Source: an uncultured Ruminococcus sp. (GTDB lineage Bacteria; Bacillota; Clostridia; Oscillospirales; Ruminococcaceae). Taken from it: DNA of 63,848 bases. The stretch is from positions 1 through 63,848 of the forward strand of contig UQYQ01000013.1 in NCBI GenBank assembly GCA_900545345.1. Reading direction: 5' to 3'. The notes beneath the pieces were generated by a model, which was given only the letters and a program-made list of their open reading frames with translations, made no database searches and was not told the origin of the DNA. Of this stretch, positions 16,092-25,230 are shown one piece after another; the stretch's first letter is position 1, and every line of letters begins with the position of its first letter. The translations under genes were made by a program, and so were the position numbers.

Positions 16092-16266
16092 TAGAAAATT
16101 ATATCCATTTTGAGCAAAATCACAAAAACAAGGCATAGAAATGATGATTTTGTAGTAGCTTTTAGCTAAAAAATTCTAAATGTGGTACATATTTTATTTG
16201 GAATACACAAAATGTGCAATGTGCACAAAATTGTTGTTCTGAAATCTGATAAGCCGGAGAGAAGAT
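16092..16266 (+). promoter_or_regulatory. Leader of the composite ABC operon with several inverted repeats
   Basis: An untranslated leader of about 175 nucleotides carries three short perfect inverted repeats: ATTTTG-AG-CAAAAT (16107-16120), TTTTAGCTAAAA (16160-16171) and TGTGCA-ATG-TGCACA (16213-16227). The first lies close to the transcription start and the last about 40 bases before the ATG. They are candidate operators for a sugar-responsive regulator or local RNA hairpins. No regulator gene is adjacent. Confidence 0.45.
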
Positions 16267-16944
16267 ATGGGCATCATTCTTTCTACAAAAAACATTTGCC
16301 GTGATTTTAAAACCGGTAATAATATTGTTGTTAATGCTTTGAAAAATATTAATATTGATATTGAAGAGGGTAAGCTTACAGTTTTAAGGGGCCCTTCAGG
16401 GAGCGGAAAAACAACACTTATTAATATACTTGGGGCACTTGACAGACCGTCGTGCGGCGAAGTTTGGTTTGACGATAAGGATATTACTCACCTTTCAGAT
16501 AAAAACAGAGACAAATTAAGGCGGTATGATATGGCATTTGTTTTTCAGTCGGTCGCCTTAATGTCTTCGATGACGGCTTATGAAAATGTTGAGTTCGGGT
16601 TAAGACTTGCAAAGGTACCTTTTTCTGACAGGGATAAACGCACTAAAGAGGTCATGAAAAATGTTAATCTTGAAAAGCGCATGTTTCATCGCCCCGGTGA
16701 AATGTCGGGAGGAGAACAGCAAAGGGTTGCAATTGCAAGAGCAATAGCTCACAGACCGAAGATTATTTTCGCTGATGAGCCGACGGCAGAGCTTGACTCA
16801 ACAACATCTCTTCATATAGTTAAACTTTTTAAAGAGCTTACACAAAAAGAGGGTATGACGATTGTCATGACCACCCACGATCCAAGCATGATGGAGGTTG
16901 CAGATAAGCTTTATACTTTAGAGGACGGTGAGATTGTTGAATGA
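16267..16944 (+). CDS. LolD/MacB-type ABC ATPase (first of pair)
   Basis: A 225-residue ABC ATPase. It shows Walker A GPSGSGKTTLIN (about residues 41-52), Q-loop FVFQSVALM, signature MSGGEQQRVAIARA, Walker B IIFADEPTAELDS and the switch His in TTHDPSMM. The SGGEQQ signature and short length are typical of the lipoprotein-release and macrolide-export class, not of MalK-type sugar ATPases, and the MalK C-terminal regulatory domain is absent. It heads an operon whose permeases are all CUT1 sugar type, which is an unusual pairing. The end overlaps the next ATPase gene. The start follows CCGGAGAGAAGATATG. Confidence 0.9.
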   Translation: MGIILSTKNICRDFKTGNNIVVNALKNINIDIEEGKLTVLRGPSGSGKTTLINILGALDRPSCGEVWFDDKDITHLSDKNRDKLRRYDMAFVFQSVALMSSMTAYENVEFGLRLAKVPFSDRDKRTKEVMKNVNLEKRMFHRPGEMSGGEQQRVAIARAIAHRPKIIFADEPTAELDSTTSLHIVKLFKELTQKEGMTIVMTTHDPSMMEVADKLYTLEDGEIVE

Positions 16945-17974
16945 TAGTTTCACCTTGAAAAATTCAGATAAGGCTGTGAAAGATTATCAAATGCCGATTA
17001 CGGTTGATAAAGCATCTGTTTTGTCAGAGAATAATTTATCTGATGATGAAACAGTAAACCCTGAAAATGATAAATATATGATCAGATGTGAAAATTTGGT
17101 TAAAATTTATAAAACCTCTGATGTAGAGGTTGTTGCTCTTCAAGGGCTTGATTTAGATGTTGAAAAAGGCGAACTTGTAGGTATTGTAGGAAATTCCGGA
17201 AGCGGGAAATCAACGCTTTTGAATATGCTCGGCGGTCTTGATAAGCCGTCGGCAGGGAAACTTATTGTTGACGGGAAAAACCTTCTTAAGTTTTCGGATA
17301 AAGATTTTATGGACTATAAGCGGAACACTGTGGGCTTTGTATGGCAGAACAATGCAAGAAATCTTATACCATACTTAACTGCCGTTCAGAATGTTGAAAT
17401 GCCGATGCTTCTGAAAGGTTCTAAAAAAAGACATCAAAAGGCATTGGAGCTTTTAGATAAGGTTGGGCTTTCGCACAGGGTTCATTCAAGGCTTGACCAG
17501 CTTTCAGGCGGTGAACAGCAAAGGGTTGCAATAGCAATAGCACTAGCTAACAGTCCTAAAATTATACTTGCCGATGAACCTACAGGTGCGGTTGACACAA
17601 AGACATCTGAAATGATTTTAAACATATTTAAAACTCTGAATAAGACCGAAGGTATTACAATAGTAATTGTTACTCATGATTTGAAGCTTGCTGACCATAT
17701 AGACCGTGTGGTTGCTATAAGGGACGGAAGAACAAGTTCGGAAATCATTAAAAGAAAATCTATGGCTGAGGAACTTGTAAAGCTTGGGGATATTGTTAAT
17801 GCTGAAGAGAATACTGAGGATATCCGTGAAGAACTTATTGTTTTAGACAGGAGCGGAAGGCTTCAGATTCCGAAAGACTATATTGAATCTCTTGGTATAA
17901 AGGGAGGAGATAAGGTTAAGGTAGAGCTTGATGAGAAAACAGGAAAAATTGAGATTTTCAAGTCAGGCATTTAA
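16928..17974 (+). CDS. LolD/MacB-type ABC ATPase with C-terminal AbrB-like domain (second of pair)
   Basis: A 348-residue protein. After about 55 polar residues comes an ABC ATPase domain with Walker A GNSGSGKSTLLNM (about 91-103), signature LSGGEQQRVAIAIA, Walker B IILADEPTGAVDT and the His in VTHDLKLADH. A C-terminal extension (about 300-347) reads LIVLDRSGRLQIPKDYIE, then IKGGDKVKVEL, the pattern of a SpoVT/AbrB swapped-hairpin domain. That domain usually binds DNA or dimerises. The annotated GTG start overlaps the previous gene by 17 bases; nearby TTG codons fit the GAGG site as well or better, so the exact start is uncertain. It probably dimerises with the first ATPase. Confidence 0.85.
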   Translation: MRLLNDSFTLKNSDKAVKDYQMPITVDKASVLSENNLSDDETVNPENDKYMIRCENLVKIYKTSDVEVVALQGLDLDVEKGELVGIVGNSGSGKSTLLNMLGGLDKPSAGKLIVDGKNLLKFSDKDFMDYKRNTVGFVWQNNARNLIPYLTAVQNVEMPMLLKGSKKRHQKALELLDKVGLSHRVHSRLDQLSGGEQQRVAIAIALANSPKIILADEPTGAVDTKTSEMILNIFKTLNKTEGITIVIVTHDLKLADHIDRVVAIRDGRTSSEIIKRKSMAEELVKLGDIVNAEENTEDIREELIVLDRSGRLQIPKDYIESLGIKGGDKVKVELDEKTGKIEIFKSGI

Positions 17975-18076
17975 ATTTCTTTATTAACCCTATGGTGAAT
18001 ATATCAGAGGTTTCACTAAGTTATAGCTTGGCTTAGGACCTAAAAGCAGAATTAATTTTAGAAAGGTGGATTTATA

Positions 18077-21031
18077 GTGAGAAACAAATTGTTTAAGCGT
18101 ACGCTTTCTTTTGTATTAGCTCTTGCTATGATAGCAACAGGTATTCCTGCTGCTATGGCAGACGACACAGCAAACAATAATGCAGGTACGCAAACAACAT
18201 CTAATGAAGATATTGATAAAATCATTTCAGCATCTTCAAATGATAATATTTCTTACACTGAGTACCGTAAAAAATATGCTAAAGCAGGCAGACCTGCTGT
18301 TGCAGACAATGAAGGGTACATCTACGGGGGAAAACAAACAGAATTTAAAGCAAGTAACGGTGCTGAAATTTCTAAGAAAACTGTAGACGGAAAGGAAGCT
18401 CTTGAGTGGTCAAATCAAGAAGGGACTGTTTCTTTCCCTATTAATGTTAAAGAAACCGGTGTTTATAACATTAAAATAGTATATGAGATTCTGGCAGGAG
18501 GAGCAACCGAAGCAGAATTTGATTTGAAAATTGATGGAAAAACACCTTATGGTACTGCTTCGAGAATTACTCTTGACAAAAGATGGGTAAATGAAACCGA
18601 AATCAAGCAGGATTACAGCGGAAACGATATCAGGCCGGGACAGGTTGAACAAGTTTGCTGGCAGGAAAAATATCTTGCCGATGTTGACGGACTTTACGCT
18701 GACCCTCTATGGTTCTATATAGAAAAAGGCGACCATACTGTCACTCTTAATTCTACAAAAGCAAAATTTGCAATAAACAGCATGAAGCTGTATCAATATC
18801 AGAATCCTGAGGCTTATAAGGCTCCTTCTGATTCTGAGCTTTCAAAGAATGAAGACGCTGGTATTATCAAGCTTGAAGGTGAGGAAGCTGCTTATAAAAC
18901 AGACAGAGTTCTTTATCCGACCAGTGATAAAAATTCATATCTGACATCCCCTTCGGATCCTAACAAAACCAAATATAATACAATAGGCTCTGCTAACTGG
19001 ACCAAATCAACTCAAGCTATTACATGGAAAGTAAATGTTGAAACCTCAGGTTATTATAAACTTGGAATAAGAGCAAGACAGGATCAGATGAGAGGCTTCT
19101 ATTCAAACAGAAGAATTCTTATTGACGGTGCTGTTCCGAATAAGGAATCTGATCAGGTTAAGTTCTATTATGATACCGAATGGGTAGTAACAACTCCTAA
19201 AGACGCTGACGGCAATATAATTTATTATTATCTTGAAGCCGGTGAGCACGAACTCACTATGGAAGCTGTTCCGGGTGAAATCGGTGAAGTAATGTCACAG
19301 CTTGATGATGTAGTTTATGACATTACAAGCTATTACAGACGAATAAGACAAATCACCGGACCTAGTCCTGATGAATACAACAACTATATGATTGATGTAG
19401 CTATTCCGTCTGTTATTCCTGATTTCAAGGAGTATGCAAAGATATTAAGAGATAAAAAATCATATATTGAAAGTTTGACAGGTACAGCGGGAACAGAAGC
19501 TGTTACTCTCGAAAAAATGGCTTTGGTTCTTGATCAGTGTATAAACAGACCTGACAATATTCCTTCACTTCTTTCACAGATTAAGGATAATATCACATCT
19601 GTTTCATCATGGGTCAGAGAATACCGCGGTCAGCCGCTTGAAGTTGACATGATTGAAATTGCACCGGCAGGAAAGGATTTCACTTCAGCAGATAAAACTT
19701 TCTTCGGCGGACTTAAATTCGGATTTGACTCTTTTATAGGTTCATTCTTCTCTGATTATAATTCACTTTCCGAAGAGAGTGAAGATAACTTGACTGTCTG
19801 GGTTTCACTGGGACGAGATCAGGCTCAGGTTGTAAATCAGATGGTCGACAGCAGTTTTAATCCTAACTCTAAAACAAAGGTTTCTATCAACCTCGTACAA
19901 GGAGGAGTAGTTGAAGCGACACTTGCAGGAAAAGGACCTGATGAGGTACTGTTCCTTGGCGGTGACTTCCCTATTCAGCTTGCGGCAAGAGGAGTTTTAA
20001 CTGACTTATCAAAGTTCAGTGATTATGATGATGTAATGAAGAGATTCCAGTCTGATGCTTCTACATTATATAAATATAACGGAGGAGTTTACGGACTGCC
20101 TATAAGTCAGCTTGTTCCTATGATGTTCTATCGTACGGATATTCTGGCTGAGCAGGGTATTAATCCTGAAAAGGATTTGCAGACATGGGATCAGTTAGTT
20201 TCTATACTTCCTCAGCTTCAGAGAAACTATATGGAAGTAGGATTGATTCTTCCTATTGCACAAAACTTAGGTAACGGTGTTACAACTGTTTCTACAGTTA
20301 CTGAGTGCGGAAGCACATTTGCATCTTTGCTTCTGCAGCAAGGCTTGAACTATTATACTGATGACGAAACAAAAACAACATTCGATACACAGGAAGCTGT
20401 TTCGGCATTTGAAACATGGACGAAGTTCTATACAACATACAGCTTTGACCAGACATATGACGCATTCACAAGATTCAGAACAGGTGATATGCCTATTTTG
20501 ATTAAGGAATACAACTTCTTCAATCAGCTGACAGTTGCAGCTCCTGAAATTAAAGGCTGCTGGAACTTTATGCAGATTCCTGGAACAAAGAAAGAAGACG
20601 GTACAATAAGCCATGCTTCAAACTCTTCGGGAACTTGCGGAGTTATTTTCAACAAGTGCAAGAACCAGGAAGCTGCCTGGGACTTCTTGAAGTGGTTTAC
20701 ATCAACCGAATCACAAATTGAATACGCAAATGATATTGAAGCTATCATGGGTACTATGGGTAGATTTGATACTGCGAACCTTGAAGCACTTGAGGGTGAG
20801 TCATGGTCAGCTAATCAGGTATCGAAGATTAAAGCTCAATTTGCAGAGCAGGTTGAAATTCCGGTTATTCCGGCTTCTTATGCAGTTACAAGAAATGTAA
20901 TGAATGCATTCAGAGAAACTGTAAATAACGCATCAAATCCAAGAGATACATTAATGTGGTACAACAAGGATATTAATGCCGAGATTACTCGTAAGCTTAA
21001 AGACCTTAAAATGTACAATTATAATGAATAG
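18077..21031 (+). CDS. Giant extracellular solute-binding protein with two CBM-like domains
   Basis: A 984-residue exported protein, over twice the usual length of a sugar-binding protein. A signal peptide (residues 1-29, ending AMA) lacks a lipobox. Two beta-sandwich regions resembling CBM6/35 modules follow (about 75-235 and 265-430), with the phrases YNIKIVYEILAGG and YYKLGIRARQD. A helical linker (about 430-560) leads to a family-1 solute-binding domain (about 570-975) with TVWVSLGRDQAQ, GPDEVLFLGGDFPIQLAARG and AWDFLKWFTS. Without a lipid anchor it may be held at the surface by partners. The GTG start follows AAAGGTGGATTTATA. The permease genes are 16 bases downstream. Confidence 0.85.
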   Translation: MRNKLFKRTLSFVLALAMIATGIPAAMADDTANNNAGTQTTSNEDIDKIISASSNDNISYTEYRKKYAKAGRPAVADNEGYIYGGKQTEFKASNGAEISKKTVDGKEALEWSNQEGTVSFPINVKETGVYNIKIVYEILAGGATEAEFDLKIDGKTPYGTASRITLDKRWVNETEIKQDYSGNDIRPGQVEQVCWQEKYLADVDGLYADPLWFYIEKGDHTVTLNSTKAKFAINSMKLYQYQNPEAYKAPSDSELSKNEDAGIIKLEGEEAAYKTDRVLYPTSDKNSYLTSPSDPNKTKYNTIGSANWTKSTQAITWKVNVETSGYYKLGIRARQDQMRGFYSNRRILIDGAVPNKESDQVKFYYDTEWVVTTPKDADGNIIYYYLEAGEHELTMEAVPGEIGEVMSQLDDVVYDITSYYRRIRQITGPSPDEYNNYMIDVAIPSVIPDFKEYAKILRDKKSYIESLTGTAGTEAVTLEKMALVLDQCINRPDNIPSLLSQIKDNITSVSSWVREYRGQPLEVDMIEIAPAGKDFTSADKTFFGGLKFGFDSFIGSFFSDYNSLSEESEDNLTVWVSLGRDQAQVVNQMVDSSFNPNSKTKVSINLVQGGVVEATLAGKGPDEVLFLGGDFPIQLAARGVLTDLSKFSDYDDVMKRFQSDASTLYKYNGGVYGLPISQLVPMMFYRTDILAEQGINPEKDLQTWDQLVSILPQLQRNYMEVGLILPIAQNLGNGVTTVSTVTECGSTFASLLLQQGLNYYTDDETKTTFDTQEAVSAFETWTKFYTTYSFDQTYDAFTRFRTGDMPILIKEYNFFNQLTVAAPEIKGCWNFMQIPGTKKEDGTISHASNSSGTCGVIFNKCKNQEAAWDFLKWFTSTESQIEYANDIEAIMGTMGRFDTANLEALEGESWSANQVSKIKAQFAEQVEIPVIPASYAVTRNVMNAFRETVNNASNPRDTLMWYNKDINAEITRKLKDLKMYNYNE

Positions 21032-21047
21032 GAGGGAGTAATAAGTA

Positions 21048-22001
21048 ATGGCTAAATCAGACGCGGCTGTTGCAGCAAAACCTGTATTAATGAAAGATCA
21101 GGGAAAAATAAGATACACACTGCACCAGATGAGAGTTAATATCGGTTGCTATGGAATGCTTGCTCCGTTCATGATATTGTTTACGATATTTACGATTATT
21201 CCTGTTGTAATGTCACTCCCAATGGGATTTACAAATTTCAACATGGTGCAATTTCCAAAGTTTATCGGATTATCAAACTTTTATACTTTGTTTTTAAATG
21301 ACGATATTTTCTTAACGGCGGTTAAAAACACATTAGTATTCGCTATTTTCACAGGTCCTTTCAGTTATGTACTGAGCTTCTTCTTAGCTTGGCTTATAAA
21401 TGAAATGCATCCTGTACTCAAAACAATATTTACATTCGTATTCTACGCTCCTTCAATGACACCGTCAGTGTATGTTATCTGGCAGCTGTTGTTCTCGGGA
21501 GATACATACGGATACTTTAACTCTGTTCTTCTCGACTTAGGTTTCATAAACGCACCTATTCAGTGGCTGACGGATACGACTTATATGTTCGGTGTTGTTA
21601 TTGTAGTTCAGCTGTGGATTTCTATGGGTGCAGGATTTCTGGCACTTCGTGCAGGATTCCAGAACATCGATAAGACAATGTACGAAGCCGGTGCTATTGA
21701 GGGTATTAAAAACAGATGGCAGGAGCTTTTCACTATCACAATTCCTTCAATGGGACCACAGCTGTTATTCGCTGCTGTGCTTCAGATTTCGGCAGCATTC
21801 ACGGTCGGAGTTGTAGGTCAGTCGCTTATCGGACTTCCTTCAACTGACTATAAGGTTCATACCATTATGAACCATGCTACTGACTATGGTACAATTCGTT
21901 ATGAAATGGGATATGCTTCGGCAATATGTTTCGTTTTGTTCGCAGCGATGCTGCTTGTTAATAAATTCATTAACTGGTTGCTCGCCAAGTACTTAGATTA
22001 G
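21048..22001 (+). CDS. CUT1 sugar permease, MalF-type (first pair)
   Basis: A 317-residue membrane protein with about six helices (first helix near residues 35-60) and the ABC coupling motif YEAGAIEGIKNRWQELFTI (about residues 215-233), the EAA loop that contacts the ATPase. It resembles MalF/UgpA permeases that import oligosaccharides. The N-terminal 30 residues are cytoplasmic. It follows the giant binding protein and precedes its MalG-type partner by 16 bases, so the two should form a heterodimer. Confidence 0.9.
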   Translation: MAKSDAAVAAKPVLMKDQGKIRYTLHQMRVNIGCYGMLAPFMILFTIFTIIPVVMSLPMGFTNFNMVQFPKFIGLSNFYTLFLNDDIFLTAVKNTLVFAIFTGPFSYVLSFFLAWLINEMHPVLKTIFTFVFYAPSMTPSVYVIWQLLFSGDTYGYFNSVLLDLGFINAPIQWLTDTTYMFGVVIVVQLWISMGAGFLALRAGFQNIDKTMYEAGAIEGIKNRWQELFTITIPSMGPQLLFAAVLQISAAFTVGVVGQSLIGLPSTDYKVHTIMNHATDYGTIRYEMGYASAICFVLFAAMLLVNKFINWLLAKYLD

Positions 22002-22017
22002 GGGAGGTGAATACGAT

Positions 22018-22914
22018 ATGTCAAAAAAGAGAAAGAAAAAGGATATAGAGAAGCTAAGGGTCAGAGATAAGAAAAAGAAAGTTAACGGCTCACTCGGCGG
22101 AGATATAGTTATTTTCCTATTCCTGTGCCTGCTAGGCTTGTTCATGATTTTCCCTATTTATTATGCAGTTATTCAATCCTTTAAACCTGTGCATGAGCTG
22201 TTCGTATTCCCGCCTAAGCTGTATGTTTTAGACCCTACTATGTCAAACTATTCAGACATGTTTAAGGTTGCGGCGAGCCTTTGGGTTCCGCTTTCCAGAT
22301 ACATCTTTAACAGCGTATTTGTGACAATTGTTGTAACAGCCGGTAACTTGTTTGTATCTTGTATGGCGGCATTCGTGCTTGCAAAGTGCAAGTTTCCGGG
22401 AAGCAATGCAATCAATAAGATTATTGTAACAGCACTTTTGTTTACATCATCAGCTTTGTGGATTATGCAGTTCCTGGTAATGGCTTATCTTGGTATGATT
22501 GATACATACTGGGCTTTGATTTTGCCTTCTGTCGCTGCACCGATGAACTTGTTCTTGATGAGACAAAGCATCTCAACAATTCACGATTCAATGATTGAAG
22601 CGGCAAAGGTTGACGGAGCCGGACTATTCAGAATTTGCTGGGGAATAGTAATTCCTAACTCGAAGCCTGCATTGATGACACTTATCATTTTTGCATTCCA
22701 GGCTGCATGGCAGATTCAAGGCGGATCTCTAATATACTCAGAGGAGCTGAAAACGCTTCCGACAATTTTGCAGCAGATTACAGCTGCAGGTATTGCCCGT
22801 CAGGGTGTAACATTTGCGACAGCAGTATTACTGTTAATTCCGCCGCTGGTCGTATTCATGATAGCTCAAAGTAATGTAATGGAAACAATGGCTAATTCAG
22901 GAATTAAAGACTAA
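22018..22914 (+). CDS. CUT1 sugar permease, MalG-type (first pair)
   Basis: A 298-residue inner-membrane permease. A lysine-rich cytoplasmic start (SKKRKKKDIEKLRVRDKKKK) is followed by about six helices and the EAA loop IEAAKVDGAGLFRICWGIV (about 199-217). The phrase LMRQSISTIHDSMIEAAKVD is typical of MalG/UgpE. The start has GGGGAGGTGAATACGATATG. It pairs with the preceding MalF-type protein. Confidence 0.9.
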   Translation: MSKKRKKKDIEKLRVRDKKKKVNGSLGGDIVIFLFLCLLGLFMIFPIYYAVIQSFKPVHELFVFPPKLYVLDPTMSNYSDMFKVAASLWVPLSRYIFNSVFVTIVVTAGNLFVSCMAAFVLAKCKFPGSNAINKIIVTALLFTSSALWIMQFLVMAYLGMIDTYWALILPSVAAPMNLFLMRQSISTIHDSMIEAAKVDGAGLFRICWGIVIPNSKPALMTLIIFAFQAAWQIQGGSLIYSEELKTLPTILQQITAAGIARQGVTFATAVLLLIPPLVVFMIAQSNVMETMANSGIKD

Positions 22915-22949
22915 CGGATAAATATTTTATAAAATTAAAAAGGAAATAG

Positions 22950-24584
22950 GTGATAATGGTGTCGAGAATGAAAAAACATTTAAAAAATATTATCTCAGTC
23001 GGACTCGCACTAAGTATAACCGCAGCTATGGCTGCAACCGCATATGCGAGCGAACCTTATGTATCATACAACTATGACGCTTGGGGTGATGCAATTCCAT
23101 CACAAAGCGGGTACAGGGTTGATGAAACTATTACAGGATATGAGATGGGTCTTGATAAGCTGGCTGATTCAAAAAGTGAACTATTCATCAGTGAACAAGA
23201 GCCGACAAGTCTTTCGGGTGCGTCTGATTTATTCTATGAGGACAGCACAAAGGAATTTTGGATTGCCGATTCAGGCAATAACAGAATTTTAAGGACAGAC
23301 GCAAACTTAAAATTGATTGGATGCTATAAAGGAGTTTCAAATTCCAAAACATCGGTTGACGCTCAAACAGGGCTTTCGACTTTTTCAAATCCGACAGGTA
23401 TATATGTAGAAATTGATAAGAAAACAAACAAGCCTGTACTTTACATTGCAGATAATAAAAATGCAAGAGCCGTAAAAGCTGAGATTGAATCTCCGACTAA
23501 GGCTAAGTGCGTGCTTGAATATACAAAACCTGATTCAGAGCTTTATGCTAATGCTTCTGAAACATTTAACCCTTCAAAGGTTGTCGTTGACAGTGCGGGT
23601 ATTTTGTATGTTGTTGTTTCTTCCGTAACAACGGGAGCGGTTGTATTCGATGTAGACGGAGAATTCACAGGATTTTACGGTGCTAACAGAGTTGAGCAGA
23701 CAGCTGCTGTTATCCGTCAGGCTATTTGGAGAAAGTTTGCTTCTAATGAACAAATTGCTTCAATGACAAGAAATGTTCCTGTTGAGTATGCAAACTTTGA
23801 TATCGATAAAGAAGGATTCATTTATACAGTAACAGAAGCTGCTAACGCTTCAACTGACGCAGTTAAAAAGCTTAACCCTGCAGGAAACAACATTTGGAAT
23901 ACAACAACGGGTAATGAGTTTAAATTCGGCGATTTAACTGAGTTTGCAAATGTAGATACAAGCGGCTTTACATCCAGACTTACCGATATTGTAATCAGCG
24001 ATGATGGAATTATAAATCTTTTGGATTATGAAACAGGACGTATATTCCAATATACTCAGGAAAATGATTTGCTTTTTATATTCGGTTCAAAGAACAGCAC
24101 TTCTGACCAGAAAGGTACTTTCACAGCACCTAATGCCATTGAGTCGGTTGACAAGAATATTTATGTTATTGACGGTAAGAAAAATGACATAACAGTGTTT
24201 ACCGAAACAACTTTCGGCAAGTATGTTCATGAGGCTGCGGCTTTATACGAAAAGGGTTTATATGAAGATACAATAGAACCTTGGCAGGAGGTTATTAAAA
24301 GAGACGGCGGATATTCACTTGCATATCGTGGTTTGGGTAAGGCTTATCTGAACATAGGCGATTACGAAAAAGCAATGGAAAACTTTAAAATCTCCGTTTC
24401 TAAAGGCTCATATGACCGAGCATATAAATATGACCGTGATGAATTTTTAAGAGCAAACTTTACAATTATTATAGTTGTTCTGGTTGTTTTAATAGTTGTA
24501 ATTATTGTACTGAGAAAGCTTTTCAAAAAAGGTGTAATTAAATTACCTAAAATAAGAAAAAAACCTGAAAAGGAGGGTAAATAA
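22950..24584 (+). CDS. Membrane-anchored NHL-repeat/TPR exoprotein
   Basis: A 544-residue exported protein. It has a signal peptide (about residues 8-34, ending AYAS), an extracellular beta-propeller-like region with NHL-type repeats (KEFWIADSGNNRIL, VLYIADNKNARAV, GILYVVVSS and IYVIDGKKNDITVF), then a TPR-like pair of helices (about 425-480, YRGLGKAYLNIGDYEKAMEN), and a C-terminal membrane helix (about 505-525) with a basic tail. It is therefore tethered by the C-terminus and displays a propeller and TPR outside. Such parts usually scaffold proteins or bind glycans. The first codon may be GTG or the ATG two codons later. It is in the ABC operon, upstream of the Yip1-type gene by one base. 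Confidence 0.8.
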   Translation: MIMVSRMKKHLKNIISVGLALSITAAMAATAYASEPYVSYNYDAWGDAIPSQSGYRVDETITGYEMGLDKLADSKSELFISEQEPTSLSGASDLFYEDSTKEFWIADSGNNRILRTDANLKLIGCYKGVSNSKTSVDAQTGLSTFSNPTGIYVEIDKKTNKPVLYIADNKNARAVKAEIESPTKAKCVLEYTKPDSELYANASETFNPSKVVVDSAGILYVVVSSVTTGAVVFDVDGEFTGFYGANRVEQTAAVIRQAIWRKFASNEQIASMTRNVPVEYANFDIDKEGFIYTVTEAANASTDAVKKLNPAGNNIWNTTTGNEFKFGDLTEFANVDTSGFTSRLTDIVISDDGIINLLDYETGRIFQYTQENDLLFIFGSKNSTSDQKGTFTAPNAIESVDKNIYVIDGKKNDITVFTETTFGKYVHEAAALYEKGLYEDTIEPWQEVIKRDGGYSLAYRGLGKAYLNIGDYEKAMENFKISVSKGSYDRAYKYDRDEFLRANFTIIIVVLVVLIVVIIVLRKLFKKGVIKLPKIRKKPEKEGK

Positions 24585-24585
24585 T

Positions 24586-25215
24586 ATGTATGAATTTTCA
24601 CAAATCGGTTGGCTGAAGCATGTTATTTTCCATCCTGTTGAAGGGTTCGAGGATTTAAGGTGGAAAAAGAAAGGCTCAATGAGAATTGCCTTGGTAATTG
24701 TTCTTTTGCTTTTCGTTGCTATGGTTGTTAAAAGACAGCTTACAGGTTTTCAGTTTAATGACGCTTATGTAAAGATATTTAATGTTGTTCCATTGTTTGT
24801 ACAGAGTATAGTTTACTTTTTTACATGGGTAATAGCAAACTGGGCTTTGTGTACACTCTTTAACGGTGAAGGAACAATAAAAAGGATTTGCATTTATTCT
24901 GCTTATGCATTAACACCGTATGTTGCAGGTACATTTTTAAGTGTGTTTATCTCGAATTTCATTGTTCGTGACGAGGCAGTGTGGATGAATGTAATCTATT
25001 ATGTAGGTCTGGGCTGGTCAGTTGTTCTGATGCTTCAGGCAATAAAAACTGTTCACCAATATACATTCCCGAAAACAATTTTGTCAATTGTATTTACATT
25101 GGTTGCAATGCTGGTAATATTGTTCTTGTTGGTTCTTCTGATAAGCTTATTCCAGCAAGTATATGTATTTATCGCATCAATTTATACAGAGTTGACATAT
25201 CGATTCAGAGGCTAA
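24586..25215 (+). CDS. Yip1-family membrane protein
   Basis: A 209-residue integral membrane protein with about five helices starting near residue 32. The N-terminal phrase GWLKHVIFHPVEGFEDLRW and the TFPKTILSIVFTLVAMLV segment match the Yip1 family. Bacterial Yip1 proteins have no established biochemical role. It follows the NHL/TPR gene by one base and has AAAGGAGGGTAAATAATATG as site, so the two are translated together and may form a membrane complex. Confidence 0.8.
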   Translation: MYEFSQIGWLKHVIFHPVEGFEDLRWKKKGSMRIALVIVLLLFVAMVVKRQLTGFQFNDAYVKIFNVVPLFVQSIVYFFTWVIANWALCTLFNGEGTIKRICIYSAYALTPYVAGTFLSVFISNFIVRDEAVWMNVIYYVGLGWSVVLMLQAIKTVHQYTFPKTILSIVFTLVAMLVILFLLVLLISLFQQVYVFIASIYTELTYRFRG

Positions 25216-25230
25216 AAGGAGGTAATAATT

